Source: an uncultured Alphaproteobacteria bacterium (GTDB lineage: Bacteria > Pseudomonadota > Alphaproteobacteria > RUG11792). Taken from it: a stretch of DNA of 6,430 nucleotides. The translations under genes were made by a program, and so were the position numbers. The stretch spans positions 1-6,430 of the forward strand of contig CAJOOW010000031.1 of NCBI GenBank assembly GCA_905236375.1. Reading direction: 5' to 3'. The notes below the pieces were generated by a model, which saw nothing but the letters and a program-made list of their open reading frames with translations, made no database searches and was not told the origin of the DNA. Positions 1 through 6,430 of the stretch are shown piece after piece (position 1 is the stretch's first letter; each line of letters opens with the position of its first letter).

Positions 1-119
1 ACTTCTCCATAAGACCAAGAACGTATTTCTTCTGGACTTGCTATTGAAATTCTTATAGCTCCGAAATCATTAGCCAAACCAACTTTTTCTTTAGATGTTA
101 ATTCTTTTTTAAAATCCAT
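1..119 (-). CDS. rpoC: RNA polymerase subunit beta', N-terminal fragment (cut by window edge)
   Basis: Only the first 39 codons plus two bases are present; the gene runs off the low-coordinate edge. The fragment begins [10 protein letters not shown] and contains [13 protein letters not shown]. The S-P-x-x-IRSWS-GE pattern is the invariant start of bacterial beta', the subunit that carries the catalytic magnesium site and clamp of RNA polymerase. The catalytic NADFDGD motif and the zinc finger would lie beyond the window. The ATG at 119-117 is preceded by TAGGAG at 135-130, whose first three bases are the rpoB stop codon, so beta and beta' are probably translationally coupled. The 13-bp gap and the order rpoB-rpoC are standard. 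Identification is firm from the motif and position; nothing can be said about the rest of the protein. Confidence 0.96.
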   Translation of the reverse strand, partial: MDFKKELTSKEKVGLANDFGAIRISIASPEEIRSWSYGE

Positions 120-129
120 AGCTATCTAA

Positions 130-135
130 CTCCTA
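130..135 (-). promoter_or_regulatory. rpoC Shine-Dalgarno overlapping the rpoB stop codon
   Basis: On the minus strand TAGGAG runs from 135 to 130. TAG is the rpoB stop and GGAG is the only good Shine-Dalgarno before the rpoC ATG, with a 10-nt spacer. A ribosome terminating on rpoB would sit on the rpoC initiation region, which favours equal synthesis of beta and beta' (inference). Confidence 0.75.
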
Positions 136-3100
136 TACGTTCTCTTTTTTCCGATCAACTTCGCTTTCAAATGAAACATTTAAAGCTAGTGACTTCAATT
201 CTTTAACCAGAACATTAAATGATTCAGGAACTCCTGGATCCACTTCATTTTCGCCTCTGACGATTGATTCATAAACCTGCGTTCTTCCTCTGACATCATC
301 TGATTTTACAGTCAACATTTCCCTTAAAATGTGAGCAGCGCCATATCCCTCAAGAGCCCAGACTTCCATTTCTCCAAATCTCTGGCCTCCAAATTGGGCT
401 TTTCCTCCAAGAGGCTGCTGTGTTATCAAGCTATATGGACCAACAGATCTTGCATGAATCTTGTCATCAACTAAGTGATGCAACTTAAGCATATATTTGA
501 AACCAACAGTTACTTTTCGATCAAATGGCTCTCCTGTCCGTCCATCATAGACTGTTACTTGGCCAGATTTATCCAATCCCGCTTTTTCAAGATGTGATTC
601 GATATCATTCAAATTAGCTCCATCAAATACAGGACTTGCAACAGGAACTCCTTTTCCAAGATTTTCTGCCAATTCGACAAATTCTTCATCATTTAAAGCA
701 TGCAAATCTTTGATATCATCGGGATCAGTGTAGATGCTGATAACTTTGTCTTTGAGTTGATCCAAGCTTGCCTCATTTGCTCTATATTCATCAAGCAATT
801 TTTGGATTTGTAATCCAAGTCCATGAGCGGCAGCTCCAAGATGAGTTTCAAGAATTTGTCCAACATTCATTCTTGAAGGCAATCCCAAAGGATTTAGAAC
901 TATATCGAGAGGCCTTCCATCTTCTAAGTATGGCATATCTTCTATTGGCAGAATCCTTGATACAACTCCTTTGTTTCCATGCCGTCCAGCCATTTTGTCA
1001 CCTGGTTGAATCTTTCTTTTATTAGCAACAAAAACCTTTACTAATTTCAAAACCCCAGCAGGTAAATCATCGCCTTTTCTTAGTTTATGAACGCTTTCCT
1101 CAAAGTTCTTTTGAACTGCCTCTATTTTTTCATCAGCTTGTTTCGCCAACGCTGAAATAACTTTTTGCGTCTTTGCATTTTTGACTACGATATTTTTTAT
1201 AGAATGGAAAGACGATCCCTTCAACATTTTCTCTGTGATTTTCGATCCCTCTTTCTCTCCTTTTAATCCAGAAACTAATGTCTGACCAACAATTCGACTA
1301 TATATATGGCGGTAATAAGTCTGCTCTAGTATGGACTTTTCATCGTCTCTGTCTTTTGCCAAATCATCAATTGCCTGTCTTTCAATAGCGATCGATCTCT
1401 CATCTTTTTCGACTCCACGACGCATTAATACTCGAACGTCAACGACTGTTCCAGAAATCCCAGGAGGAACTCTAAATGAACTGTCTTTAACATCTGCTGA
1501 TTTTTCACCAAAAATAGCTCTTAGCAATTTTTCTTCAGGAGTCATTGGAGTTTCCCCTTTTGGTGTTACTTTTCCAACCAAAACATCTCCAGGATTAACT
1601 TCAGCCCCAACATAAACAATTCCAGATTCGTCTAGATTTCTGAGTGATTCTTCTGCAATATTCGGGATATCTCTTGTTATTTCTTCATTACCAAGTTTTG
1701 TATCCCTTGCCATAACTTCGAAGCTTTCAATATGAATTGAACTCAAAATATCGTCTCTTACCATCTTTTCAGACAAAACAATCGAGTCTTCGAAACTATA
1801 GCCATTCCAGGACATGAAACCAACAAGTAGATTTCTTCCTAGGGCCAATTCGCCGTTATCAGTTGCGGGTCCATCTGCGATGATATCTCCAGCCTCAATT
1901 AGATCTCCCGTTTTGACTAGAGGCTTTTGATTTATGCAAGTTCCCATATTCGAACATTGAAACTTTGATAAAGTGTATATATCAGCGCCAGCATTTTCAT
2001 CATCAGTGACCCTGATAACTATTCTCTTAGCATCGACATAATCAACTATTCCGCCTCGTTTTGCAACGATTGACGAACCCGAATCCTGAGCAATAACAGC
2101 TTCCATTCCTGTTCCAACAAGAGGAGCTTCAGATCTTAAAAGAGGAACGGCTTGACGCTGCATGTTTGATCCCATCAAAGCACGGCTAGCATCATCATTT
2201 TCCAAAAATGGAATGAGTGATGCAGCAACAGAGACAACTTGTTTTGGAGAAACATCAGTAAAAGATATTTCACTTTTTGGCAACAAACCAACGTCTCCGG
2301 AAGATCCGGCTTTTCTTGCAATGACAAGATCTTCTGTTATATTGCCGTTTTTGTCTCTTGGAACTGCTGCTTGAGCTATTGAATATTTTCCTTCTTCGGA
2401 AGCCGTCAAATAAACTATTTCGTCAGTTACTTTGCCATCAACAACCTTTTTATATGGAGCTTCTATGAATCCATATTTGTTTATCTTAGCATATGAAGCC
2501 AAAGAGTTTATCAATCCGATATTTTGTCCTTCAGGCGTTTCTATCGGGCAAAGCCTCGAATAATGGGTCGGATGAACATCTCGAACTTCAAATCCAGCTC
2601 TTTCTCTTGATAATCCTCCAGGTCCTAATGCTGAAAGCCTTCTTTTGTGAGTTACTTCAGAGAGTGGATTGGTCTGATCCATAAATTGCGATAATTGTGA
2701 CGAAACGAAGAAATCTTTAATTGCAGTTATCAAAGGTTTCGCGTTAATTAGATCACTTGGCACATAATTATCTATATCTGTTGTCGCCAGTTTTTCCCGA
2801 ATTGTTCTTTCCATTCTCAACATTCCAATTCGGCATTGATTTTCTATTAATTCTCCAACTGATCTAATCCTTCTATTGCCCAAATTATCGATGTCATCTA
2901 TTTCTCCCCTTCCATCTTTAACATCGAATAATAATTTCACAATCCGAATCAGATCATCTTTCTGCAGAGTTCTAACGTTATCAGGAGTATTTATTCCTAA
3001 TCTATCATTTATCTTCGCTCTACCAACAGCCGATAGATCATATCGTGTCGTATCAAATAATATGCTATTTAATAGATCCTCTCCTCCAGAAACAGTTGGA

Positions 3101-4320
3101 GGCTCTCCTGGAACGAGTGCTCTATAGAGTTCAATAAATGCATCTTCGCGATTTACACATTTTGAATACGAAAACGTATTTAACATGTATGCGCTGGCAT
3201 TCACTCCATCTATGAACAAAATGTTTATTTTCTTTAAACCAACAGAATCAATTTTTTCAAAGGTTCCTTCTGTTATCTCTTCTCCAGCCTCAAAATAAAT
3301 TGCGCCGTCTTTTTCATTTATAATATCATTTGCAAAATATTTTCCAACTAGCTCTTCATTTGTCACAAAAATGTTTTTTAAGCCATCATTTTCTAGTTTA
3401 TTTAAAATCCTTGGAGTCATTTTATCACCAGCTTTGGCTACTGGCTCTTTCGTCTTTGCATCAATGAGATCGCTTTCAAGCCTCACTCCTTTGTAATGAT
3501 CCTTTATAAACGGAGCTGACCAACCATCTTTAACTTTTTTATATTCAACAGATTCATAGAAAGAATTTAGTATTTCTTCCTTCGACATGCCCGTAATACA
3601 CTCTTCCGGAATTTCTTCTCCTGGCTTCATCGTTTTTCTGTATTCCTCTGTTTCTTTACTTTCTAAACACATAAAGAAAGTTGAGGCTAATACTTTTCTC
3701 CGCCTATCAACCCTGACATAAAGGACATCTCTGTGATCGAATTCGAAATCTATCCATGAACCTCTATATGGAATTATTCTCGCTGCAAATAAAAATTTTC
3801 CTGATGCATGTGTCTTTCCTTGGTCATGGTCTATAAAAACTCCAGGACTCCTATGCATTTGCGAAACGACAACTCTTTCTATTCCGTTAAATATAAAAGT
3901 TCCTCTGTCCGTCATTAGAGGAAATTCGCCAAGATAAACATCTTGTTCTTTTATATCTTTAACAGTTCGAGCCCCAGTATCTTGATCAACATCCCATATG
4001 ACTAACCTAAATTTTCCTCGAATTGCCGAAGAATAAGTTCCACCTCTTTGCCTACATTCTATTTCTGTATATTTTGGATTATCAAATGAATAACCGCAAA
4101 ATTCCAATTGAGCCTTTCCTGATGGATCTTTTATTGGAAAGAACGAATTAAATATGCCGACTAACCCGGTATTTTCCATTTTTGAGGAGGGAATTCCACA
4201 TTGTAGAAACGAATCAAACGAACTCTTTTGGAGAGCAATTAAATTTGGTATTTGAGTTTTTTCTTTAACTCTTCCGAACGATTTACGGAAACGTTTGCGT
4301 CCTGTATAAGATCTGACCAT
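133..4320 (-). CDS. rpoB: DNA-directed RNA polymerase subunit beta
   Basis: Complete 1395-residue beta subunit, somewhat longer than E. coli beta (1342). It forms one pincer of the RNA polymerase core and contributes to the active site. Visible landmarks: alphaproteobacterial N-terminus (residues 1-35); lobe insertion region (about 220-390); rifampicin region with [10 protein letters not shown] (540-549) and ITHKRR-like VTHKRR (556-561); [12 protein letters not shown] (595-606); WNGYSFEDS with E844/D845 matching E. coli E813/D814; second lineage insertion (about 970-1085); [18 protein letters not shown] with active-site lysines K1101 and K1109; and C-terminal [24 protein letters not shown], ending [18 protein letters not shown]. 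Main rifampicin-contact residues Q545, D548, H558, R561, S563 and L565 are the sensitive-type ones. The start fits the family N-terminus, although the upstream AGAAGG is 11 nt away. Oddities: V539, S588, Q599 and S837 replace residues that I recall as nearly invariant, and a charged loop near residues 221-244 is absent in E. coli. Confidence 0.99.
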   Translation of the reverse strand: MVRSYTGRKRFRKSFGRVKEKTQIPNLIALQKSSFDSFLQCGIPSSKMENTGLVGIFNSFFPIKDPSGKAQLEFCGYSFDNPKYTEIECRQRGGTYSSAIRGKFRLVIWDVDQDTGARTVKDIKEQDVYLGEFPLMTDRGTFIFNGIERVVVSQMHRSPGVFIDHDQGKTHASGKFLFAARIIPYRGSWIDFEFDHRDVLYVRVDRRRKVLASTFFMCLESKETEEYRKTMKPGEEIPEECITGMSKEEILNSFYESVEYKKVKDGWSAPFIKDHYKGVRLESDLIDAKTKEPVAKAGDKMTPRILNKLENDGLKNIFVTNEELVGKYFANDIINEKDGAIYFEAGEEITEGTFEKIDSVGLKKINILFIDGVNASAYMLNTFSYSKCVNREDAFIELYRALVPGEPPTVSGGEDLLNSILFDTTRYDLSAVGRAKINDRLGINTPDNVRTLQKDDLIRIVKLLFDVKDGRGEIDDIDNLGNRRIRSVGELIENQCRIGMLRMERTIREKLATTDIDNYVPSDLINAKPLITAIKDFFVSSQLSQFMDQTNPLSEVTHKRRLSALGPGGLSRERAGFEVRDVHPTHYSRLCPIETPEGQNIGLINSLASYAKINKYGFIEAPYKKVVDGKVTDEIVYLTASEEGKYSIAQAAVPRDKNGNITEDLVIARKAGSSGDVGLLPKSEISFTDVSPKQVVSVAASLIPFLENDDASRALMGSNMQRQAVPLLRSEAPLVGTGMEAVIAQDSGSSIVAKRGGIVDYVDAKRIVIRVTDDENAGADIYTLSKFQCSNMGTCINQKPLVKTGDLIEAGDIIADGPATDNGELALGRNLLVGFMSWNGYSFEDSIVLSEKMVRDDILSSIHIESFEVMARDTKLGNEEITRDIPNIAEESLRNLDESGIVYVGAEVNPGDVLVGKVTPKGETPMTPEEKLLRAIFGEKSADVKDSSFRVPPGISGTVVDVRVLMRRGVEKDERSIAIERQAIDDLAKDRDDEKSILEQTYYRHIYSRIVGQTLVSGLKGEKEGSKITEKMLKGSSFHSIKNIVVKNAKTQKVISALAKQADEKIEAVQKNFEESVHKLRKGDDLPAGVLKLVKVFVANKRKIQPGDKMAGRHGNKGVVSRILPIEDMPYLEDGRPLDIVLNPLGLPSRMNVGQILETHLGAAAHGLGLQIQKLLDEYRANEASLDQLKDKVISIYTDPDDIKDLHALNDEEFVELAENLGKGVPVASPVFDGANLNDIESHLEKAGLDKSGQVTVYDGRTGEPFDRKVTVGFKYMLKLHHLVDDKIHARSVGPYSLITQQPLGGKAQFGGQRFGEMEVWALEGYGAAHILREMLTVKSDDVRGRTQVYESIVRGENEVDPGVPESFNVLVKELKSLALNVSFESEVDRKKENV

Positions 4321-4350
4321 GATTTACAAAACCTTCTAAAAACCAACTAT

Positions 4351-4384
4351 AAAACAAAAAGTTCGGGGCGATTCCTTCGCCCCA
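4351..4384 (-). terminator. Attenuator-like hairpin between rplL and rpoB
   Basis: In the minus-strand transcript GGGGCGA (4383-4377) pairs perfectly with TCGCCCC (4371-4365) around a 5-nt AGGAA loop, and a flanking T4384-G4364 wobble can add an eighth pair. After GAAC comes TTTTTGTTTT (4360-4351). This resembles an intrinsic terminator whose T-run starts a few bases late, so partial termination is the likelier outcome. An attenuator in the rplL-rpoB spacer is well known in E. coli, where it lowers polymerase output relative to ribosomal protein. On the plus strand the hairpin is not followed by a T-run. RNase processing of the hairpin is an alternative role. I see no convincing promoter in this 76-bp spacer. 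Confidence 0.7.
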
Positions 4385-4396
4385 TTTCAATTAAAG

Positions 4397-4774
4397 TTAT
4401 TTAATCGTGACTTTTGCTCCAGCTGCTTCAAGTTGCTTTTTGAACTTTTCCGCATCTTCTTTAGAGACACCTGACTTGACAATTTTTGGAGCTCCATCAA
4501 CCAGATCTTTTGCTTCTTTTAATCCAAGATCAGGGCAGATTGCTCTGACTTCTTTAATGACATTAATCTTCGATGCTCCGCCATCTGTCAACTCAATATC
4601 AAATTCTGTCTTTTCTTCACCTGCAGCAGCTCCTCCAGCAGCAGGGCCGGCAGCGACGGCTACTGCCGCAGCAGCACTAACTCCCCACTTTTCTTCCAAC
4701 ATTTTTGAAAGATCAGCAGCTTCTAACACTGTCAAACTTGATAATTCTTCAACTATTTTTGCTAAATCAGCCAT
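4397..4774 (-). CDS. rplL: 50S ribosomal protein L7/L12 (bL12)
   Basis: Complete 125-residue L7/L12 (E. coli about 121). Dimers of this protein bind the C-terminal helix of L10 and form the flexible stalk that recruits and stimulates the translational GTPases. Three parts are visible: an N-terminal dimerisation domain (residues 1-31, [20 protein letters not shown] start), an Ala/Gly-rich hinge (about 32-52), and the C-terminal factor-binding domain (about 53-125) with [24 protein letters not shown] and the closing GAKV. The ATG at 4774 fits the family start and has AAGGAG at 4788-4783, 8 nt upstream. It lies 42 bp downstream of rplJ in an AT-rich spacer. The strong ribosome binding site suits the need for several L12 copies per L10. 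Oddity: ICPDLGL (79-85) is one residue longer than the usual ITGLGL-type loop. Confidence 0.99.
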   Translation of the reverse strand: MADLAKIVEELSSLTVLEAADLSKMLEEKWGVSAAAAVAVAAGPAAGGAAAGEEKTEFDIELTDGGASKINVIKEVRAICPDLGLKEAKDLVDGAPKIVKSGVSKEDAEKFKKQLEAAGAKVTIK

Positions 4775-4782
4775 TTTTTATA

Positions 4783-4788
4783 CTCCTT
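4783..4788 (-). promoter_or_regulatory. rplL Shine-Dalgarno
   Basis: AAGGAG lies 8 nt before the rplL ATG in a spacer made almost entirely of A and T, so it is likely unstructured. It is clearly closer to consensus and better spaced than the AGAAGG before rpoB. Confidence 0.75.
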
Positions 4789-4816
4789 TTTAAAATTTAA
4801 AACTAATCATTTTTAA

Positions 4817-5320
4817 TTAACTCTTTGCAGCAATAACTCTTGCGACTTTTACAGACGGTTCTTTAATCGTCCTAGCAATTTTAGAAGCAGCTGCTGTAAG
4901 AAGACCAATAATCTTGGCTCTGAGTTCATCAACAGAAGGCAGCGACGCGAGCGCTTTTATAGTTTCAACGCCAACTGCCTTTCCATCCATGACTCCACCT
5001 AAAATTGTCAACTTCTCATTCGCTTTTGCAAATTCTGAAATCGCTTTTGCTAATCCAACTGGGTTATTCGAATAAGCCAAACCGGTTGGTCCTTCGAGAT
5101 ACTGCTCAATCGGATCTAACACTGAGTCCTTTATTGCTATACGAGCTAATGTATTTTTAAGAATCTTAAGATTTGCTTCCGCTTTATGCATATCTTTACG
5201 AAGTTTTGTGATCTCTTCAACAGTTATCCCAGGCTGTCTATTTACAGCTATAACTATCGAAGAATTCATCAATTCATCTCTTACATGCGATACGAAAGAC
5301 TCTTTCTCTTGTCTTAACAT
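4817..5320 (-). CDS. rplJ: 50S ribosomal protein L10 (uL10)
   Basis: Complete 167-residue L10 (E. coli 165). It anchors L7/L12 dimers to 23S rRNA next to L11 and, with L12, represses its own mRNA in well-studied bacteria. Landmarks: MLRQEKESFV start, GITVEEITKLRKDM (31-44), LKILKNTLARIAI (51-63), LEGPTGLAYSNNPVG (75-89), FAKANEKLTILGG (97-109), LASLPSVDELRAKI (125-138), and a C-terminal helix (about 135-160) that would bind L12 dimers. I chose the ATG at 5320-5318 because it matches the family start and has AGGAG at 5332-5328 with a 7-nt spacer. Starts further upstream at 5335 and 5371 are open, but the first is the Shine-Dalgarno itself and the second lies in the structured leader. The 174-nt upstream spacer looks like an autoregulatory leader. 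Confidence 0.98.
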   Translation of the reverse strand: MLRQEKESFVSHVRDELMNSSIVIAVNRQPGITVEEITKLRKDMHKAEANLKILKNTLARIAIKDSVLDPIEQYLEGPTGLAYSNNPVGLAKAISEFAKANEKLTILGGVMDGKAVGVETIKALASLPSVDELRAKIIGLLTAAASKIARTIKEPSVKVARVIAAKS

Positions 5321-5327
5321 ACCTTTT

Positions 5328-5333
5328 CTCCTC
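5328..5333 (-). promoter_or_regulatory. rplJ Shine-Dalgarno, able to be sequestered
   Basis: GAGGAG at 5333-5328 lies 7 nt before the chosen rplJ ATG and decides that start. It can pair with CTCCTT at 5358-5353 (five Watson-Crick pairs and one G-U), closing a 19-nt loop and hiding the ribosome binding site. Confidence 0.7.
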
Positions 5334-5358
5334 ATATATACCACACTTACAGAAGGAG
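5328..5358 (-). promoter_or_regulatory. Putative sequestering (OFF) hairpin over the rplJ ribosome binding site
   Basis: CTCCTT (5358-5353) pairs with the Shine-Dalgarno GAGGAG (5333-5328). The upstream arm shares its last three bases with the arm of the hairpin at 5377-5349, so the two cannot form together. The pairing is seen directly; the repressive role is inferred from its target and from known autoregulation by L10. Confidence 0.5.
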
Positions 5359-5377
5359 TACAAAATACCACTTCTGT
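5349..5377 (-). promoter_or_regulatory. Putative anti-sequestering (ON) hairpin in the rplJ leader
   Basis: ACAGAAG (5377-5371) pairs perfectly over 7 bp with CTTCTGT (5355-5349) around a 15-nt loop. It would tie up part of the anti-Shine-Dalgarno, leaving the rplJ start open. Its upstream arm also overlaps GACAG, the closing arm of the L10-binding-like domain. Confidence 0.5.
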
Positions 5378-5436
5378 CTATTGCAGGCGGCTCTCATTGC
5401 CTTTATTTCGTTTCCGAAACCTACAGTCTTTGACAA
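5374..5436 (-). promoter_or_regulatory. L10-binding-like stem / internal loop / stem
   Basis: TTGTC (5436-5432) pairs with GACAG (5378-5374), including one G-U pair. An asymmetric purine-rich internal loop follows (AAAGACT on one side, AATA on the other). GTAGG (5424-5420) then pairs with CCTGC (5387-5383). Inside are GTTT/AAAC (5420-5410 region) and GGC/GCC (5401-5389) mini-hairpins. The AAGAC side of the loop next to a GTAGG stem is what I recall of L10 leaders, where the loop forms a kink-turn-like site for L10. I assign it from memory of the family, not from a search. Confidence 0.6.
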
Positions 5437-5459
5437 CGTCCGACTTTCGTTGAACGCTT

Positions 5460-5490
5460 TTTCACGGAACTTTTATAAAATTCCGCAAAA
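5460..5490 (-). other. 14-bp hairpin directly downstream of rplA
   Basis: In the minus-strand transcript bases 5490-5477 pair continuously with 5473-5460 around an AUA loop. There are fourteen pairs, three of them G-U. It begins 4 nt after the rplA stop. No T-run follows (the next bases are AAGCG), so it is unlikely to be an intrinsic terminator. It may protect the 3' end of rplK-rplA mRNA or be an RNase processing site that separates the rplKA and rplJL transcripts. The G-U pairs would be C-A mismatches in a plus-strand transcript, so the structure belongs to the minus-strand RNA. Confidence 0.65.
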
Positions 5491-5494
5491 CTCT

Positions 5495-6178
5495 CTAATC
5501 TAACGTGAAAGTTACCCCAATTCCCATTGTTGAACTTAAAGTCATCTTTTTGAGATAATTTCCTTTTGCTCCAACAGGTTTTGACTTAACAACCGCATCT
5601 ATCAATGCTTTCACATTTTCCGCAATCGCTTCGCTTTTAAAACTAGCTTTTCCTATTCCAGCATGAACGATTCCACTCTTTTCGGATCTGTATTCTATTT
5701 GTCCACCTTTAACATTGGTTATTGCAGTAGCAACATCCATAGTTACAGTTCCGAGTTTTGGATTTGGCATAAGCCCTTTTGGACCTAAAATTTTTCCAAC
5801 TCTTCCAACAAGTCCCATCATATCTGGAGTAGCAATGCATCGGTCGAAATGAGCTTCTCCTTTTTGAATCATCTCAATAAGGTCTTCTCCTCCGACTATA
5901 TCAGCGCCAGCCTTTTTTGCTTCTTCTGCTTTTTGATCTTTTGCAAAAACAGCAACACGATATGTCTTTCCTGTCCCATTTGGAAGAGTTACGACATTTC
6001 TAACAGCTTGATCTTGCTTTGATCCATCAATTCCGAGCATTATGCTGACGTCAATCGTTTCATCAAACTTCGCATTCGCAGATTTCTTTACGAGCTCAAT
6101 TGATTCTTTTAAAGAATAAACTTTGGTTAAATCTAAATCTTTTTTTAGATTAGCAATACGCTTTCCCATTTTTGCCAT
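5495..6178 (-). CDS. rplA: 50S ribosomal protein L1 (uL1)
   Basis: Complete 227-residue L1. It binds 23S rRNA helices 76-78, forms the mobile L1 stalk that guides deacylated tRNA out of the E site, and in E. coli represses the rplK-rplA mRNA. Landmarks: [17 protein letters not shown] start, [20 protein letters not shown] (42-61), VTLPNGTGK (63-71), [16 protein letters not shown] (78-93), the L1 signature [15 protein letters not shown] (132-146), [15 protein letters not shown] (163-177) and C-terminal SSTMGIGV (215-222). Length agrees with the family (about 230). I chose the ATG at 6178 because GGAGG at 6192-6188 lies 9 nt upstream and the family start fits. A longer frame to 6226 would overlap rplK and is unlikely; an ATG three codons downstream (6169) is a weaker alternative. 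Confidence 0.98.
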   Translation of the reverse strand: MAKMGKRIANLKKDLDLTKVYSLKESIELVKKSANAKFDETIDVSIMLGIDGSKQDQAVRNVVTLPNGTGKTYRVAVFAKDQKAEEAKKAGADIVGGEDLIEMIQKGEAHFDRCIATPDMMGLVGRVGKILGPKGLMPNPKLGTVTMDVATAITNVKGGQIEYRSEKSGIVHAGIGKASFKSEAIAENVKALIDAVVKSKPVGAKGNYLKKMTLSSTMGIGVTFTLD

Positions 6179-6182
6179 CTTA

Positions 6183-6430
6183 CTAACCCTCCACAACTTC
6201 AATACCCATCGACTTCGCAGAGCCAATGATCATTTGAGCAGCTGCTTCAACAGTATTCGCATTCAAATCTTGCATCTTCTGTTTAGCAATTTCGTTAACT
6301 TGTGACATCTTAATTTTTGCAACAGCAGGCGTGATGCCTGTTTTTTGAGATCCGCTCGTTATTTTGGCTGCTTTCTTTATATAATAGGTCGCAGGAGGCG
6401 TCTTCATAACGTATGTAAAGCTCTTATCAG
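6183..6430 (-). CDS. rplK: 50S ribosomal protein L11 (uL11), C-terminal part (5' end outside window)
   Basis: The last 81 codons are present and the frame stays open to the window edge, so the apparent ATG at 6407 is internal. The sequence starts [22 protein letters not shown], the conserved junction into the rRNA-binding C-terminal domain of L11 (E. coli DKSFTFVTKTPPA). It ends with [10 protein letters not shown], matching the family's GTARSMGL-type end. L11 binds the GTPase-associated centre of 23S rRNA beside L10 and takes part in factor binding and the stringent response. [12 protein letters not shown] is close to the alphaproteobacterial DLNANDIEAAA pattern. The stop lies 4 bp before rplA, and the last codons double as the rplA ribosome binding site. 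The N-terminal domain, where thiostrepton-type antibiotics contact L11, is not visible. Confidence 0.98.
   Translation of the reverse strand, partial: DKSFTYVMKTPPATYYIKKAAKITSGSQKTGITPAVAKIKMSQVNEIAKQKMQDLNANTVEAAAQMIIGSAKSMGIEVVEG
6188..6192 (-). promoter_or_regulatory. rplA Shine-Dalgarno inside the rplK 3' end
   Basis: GGAGG lies within the last codons of rplK (Val-Glu-Gly), 9 nt before the rplA ATG. It supports the start at 6178 over the longer frame and implies coupled translation of L11 and L1. Confidence 0.75.

Larger units (their letters stand above)
5321..5494 (-). promoter_or_regulatory. rplA-rplJ spacer: rplJ leader, L10-leader-like regulatory RNA
   Basis: This is the only long non-coding stretch in the window. 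In transcript order it contains a 14-bp hairpin (5490-5460), a small CAACG/CGTTG hairpin (5452-5434), an L10-binding-like domain (5436-5374), and two alternative hairpins ending at the rplJ Shine-Dalgarno. Position, the AAGAC-GTAGG sequence and the stem/internal-loop/stem layout agree with the L10 leader family (Rfam L10_leader), through which the L10-L12 complex represses rplJ-rplL translation. A covariance-model search of this spacer would be decisive. I see no convincing sigma-70 promoter here, so expression probably depends on a promoter upstream of the window. Confidence 0.72.

Noticed and set aside
768..3127. Several plus-strand open frames of 63-94 codons opposite rpoB
   Set aside because: All lie wholly inside the conserved rpoB gene and look like no family; they are chance frames on the opposite strand.
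4346..4351. TATAGT as a -10 box for an rpoB promoter
   Set aside because: The region 17 bp upstream is the attenuator stem and does not resemble a -35 element.
4407..4793. 128-codon plus-strand open frame opposite rplL
   Set aside because: It is the antisense of the well-conserved rplL frame. Its Ala/Pro-rich composition mirrors the L12 hinge, and it resembles no protein I know.
4790..4810. Six-codon open frame (ATG at 4810) between rplJ and rplL
   Set aside because: It has no Shine-Dalgarno and is trivially short in AT-rich sequence; probably chance.
5321..5371. N-terminal extension of L10 starting at 5371 or 5335
   Set aside because: The extra residues do not match L10. The ATG at 5335 runs into the GAGGAG that serves the start at 5320, and the rest is the leader switch.
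5208..5453. 81-codon plus-strand open frame across the rplJ start and leader
   Set aside because: It is antisense to rplJ and to the structured leader, with no family resemblance; the leader is better explained as RNA structure.
5472..5477. TATAAA as a -10 box for an rplJ promoter
   Set aside because: It is part of the loop and stem of the 14-bp hairpin, and no TTGACA-like -35 lies 16-18 bp upstream.
6179..6226. N-terminal extension of L1 starting at 6226
   Set aside because: It would overlap rplK in another frame and lacks L1 similarity. GGAGG at 6192-6188 is correctly placed for the start at 6178.
6123..6305. 60-codon plus-strand open frame opposite the rplA start and rplK end
   Set aside because: It is antisense to two conserved ribosomal protein genes and has no recognisable content.
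1..6430. A new defence, mobile or accessory system
   Set aside because: Every long frame is explained by a core ribosomal protein or RNA polymerase gene in the usual order. No direct repeats, integrase, transposase or spacer array was seen.

Overview
The window is one block of the bacterial L11-L10-beta operon, transcribed entirely on the minus strand. Reading in the direction of transcription (high to low coordinates) it holds rplK (L11, 5' end cut by the window edge), rplA (L1), rplJ (L10), rplL (L7/L12), rpoB (RNA polymerase beta) and the first 39 codons of rpoC (beta'). Gene order and content are the standard ones. I see no mobile element, CRISPR array, tRNA/rRNA or accessory gene, and no plus-strand gene that I believe.

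The proteins point to an AT-rich alphaproteobacterium. RpoB has the alphaproteobacterial style of N-terminus ([12 protein letters not shown] followed by [11 protein letters not shown]) and the stretches GVEKDER and LAKDRDDE around the second lineage insertion. L11 ends in [12 protein letters not shown]. The A/T-rich third codon positions and AT-rich spacers suit a host-associated lineage such as Holosporales or Rickettsiales. That narrower placement is inference and would need a tree.

Layout (minus strand): rplK ends 4 bp before rplA, and the rplA Shine-Dalgarno lies inside the last rplK codons. A 174-nt spacer separates rplA from rplJ. It carries a 14-bp hairpin just after the rplA stop, an L10-leader-like stem/internal-loop domain, and two mutually exclusive hairpins next to the rplJ ribosome binding site that look like a translational switch. 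rplJ and rplL are 42 bp apart, with a strong Shine-Dalgarno before rplL. A 76-bp spacer between rplL and rpoB holds a GC-rich hairpin followed by a T-rich run, a likely attenuator. rpoB and rpoC are 13 bp apart, and the rpoB stop codon is part of the rpoC Shine-Dalgarno.

Together the genes make the L1 stalk, the L11/L10/L12 GTPase-factor stalk of the 50S subunit, and the core of RNA polymerase. The two structured spacers are where the operon can separate ribosomal-protein output from polymerase output. I found no evidence of an undescribed system. The points most worth a second look are the predicted rplJ leader switch, substitutions at usually invariant RpoB positions near the rifampicin pocket, and small insertions in RpoB and L7/L12.
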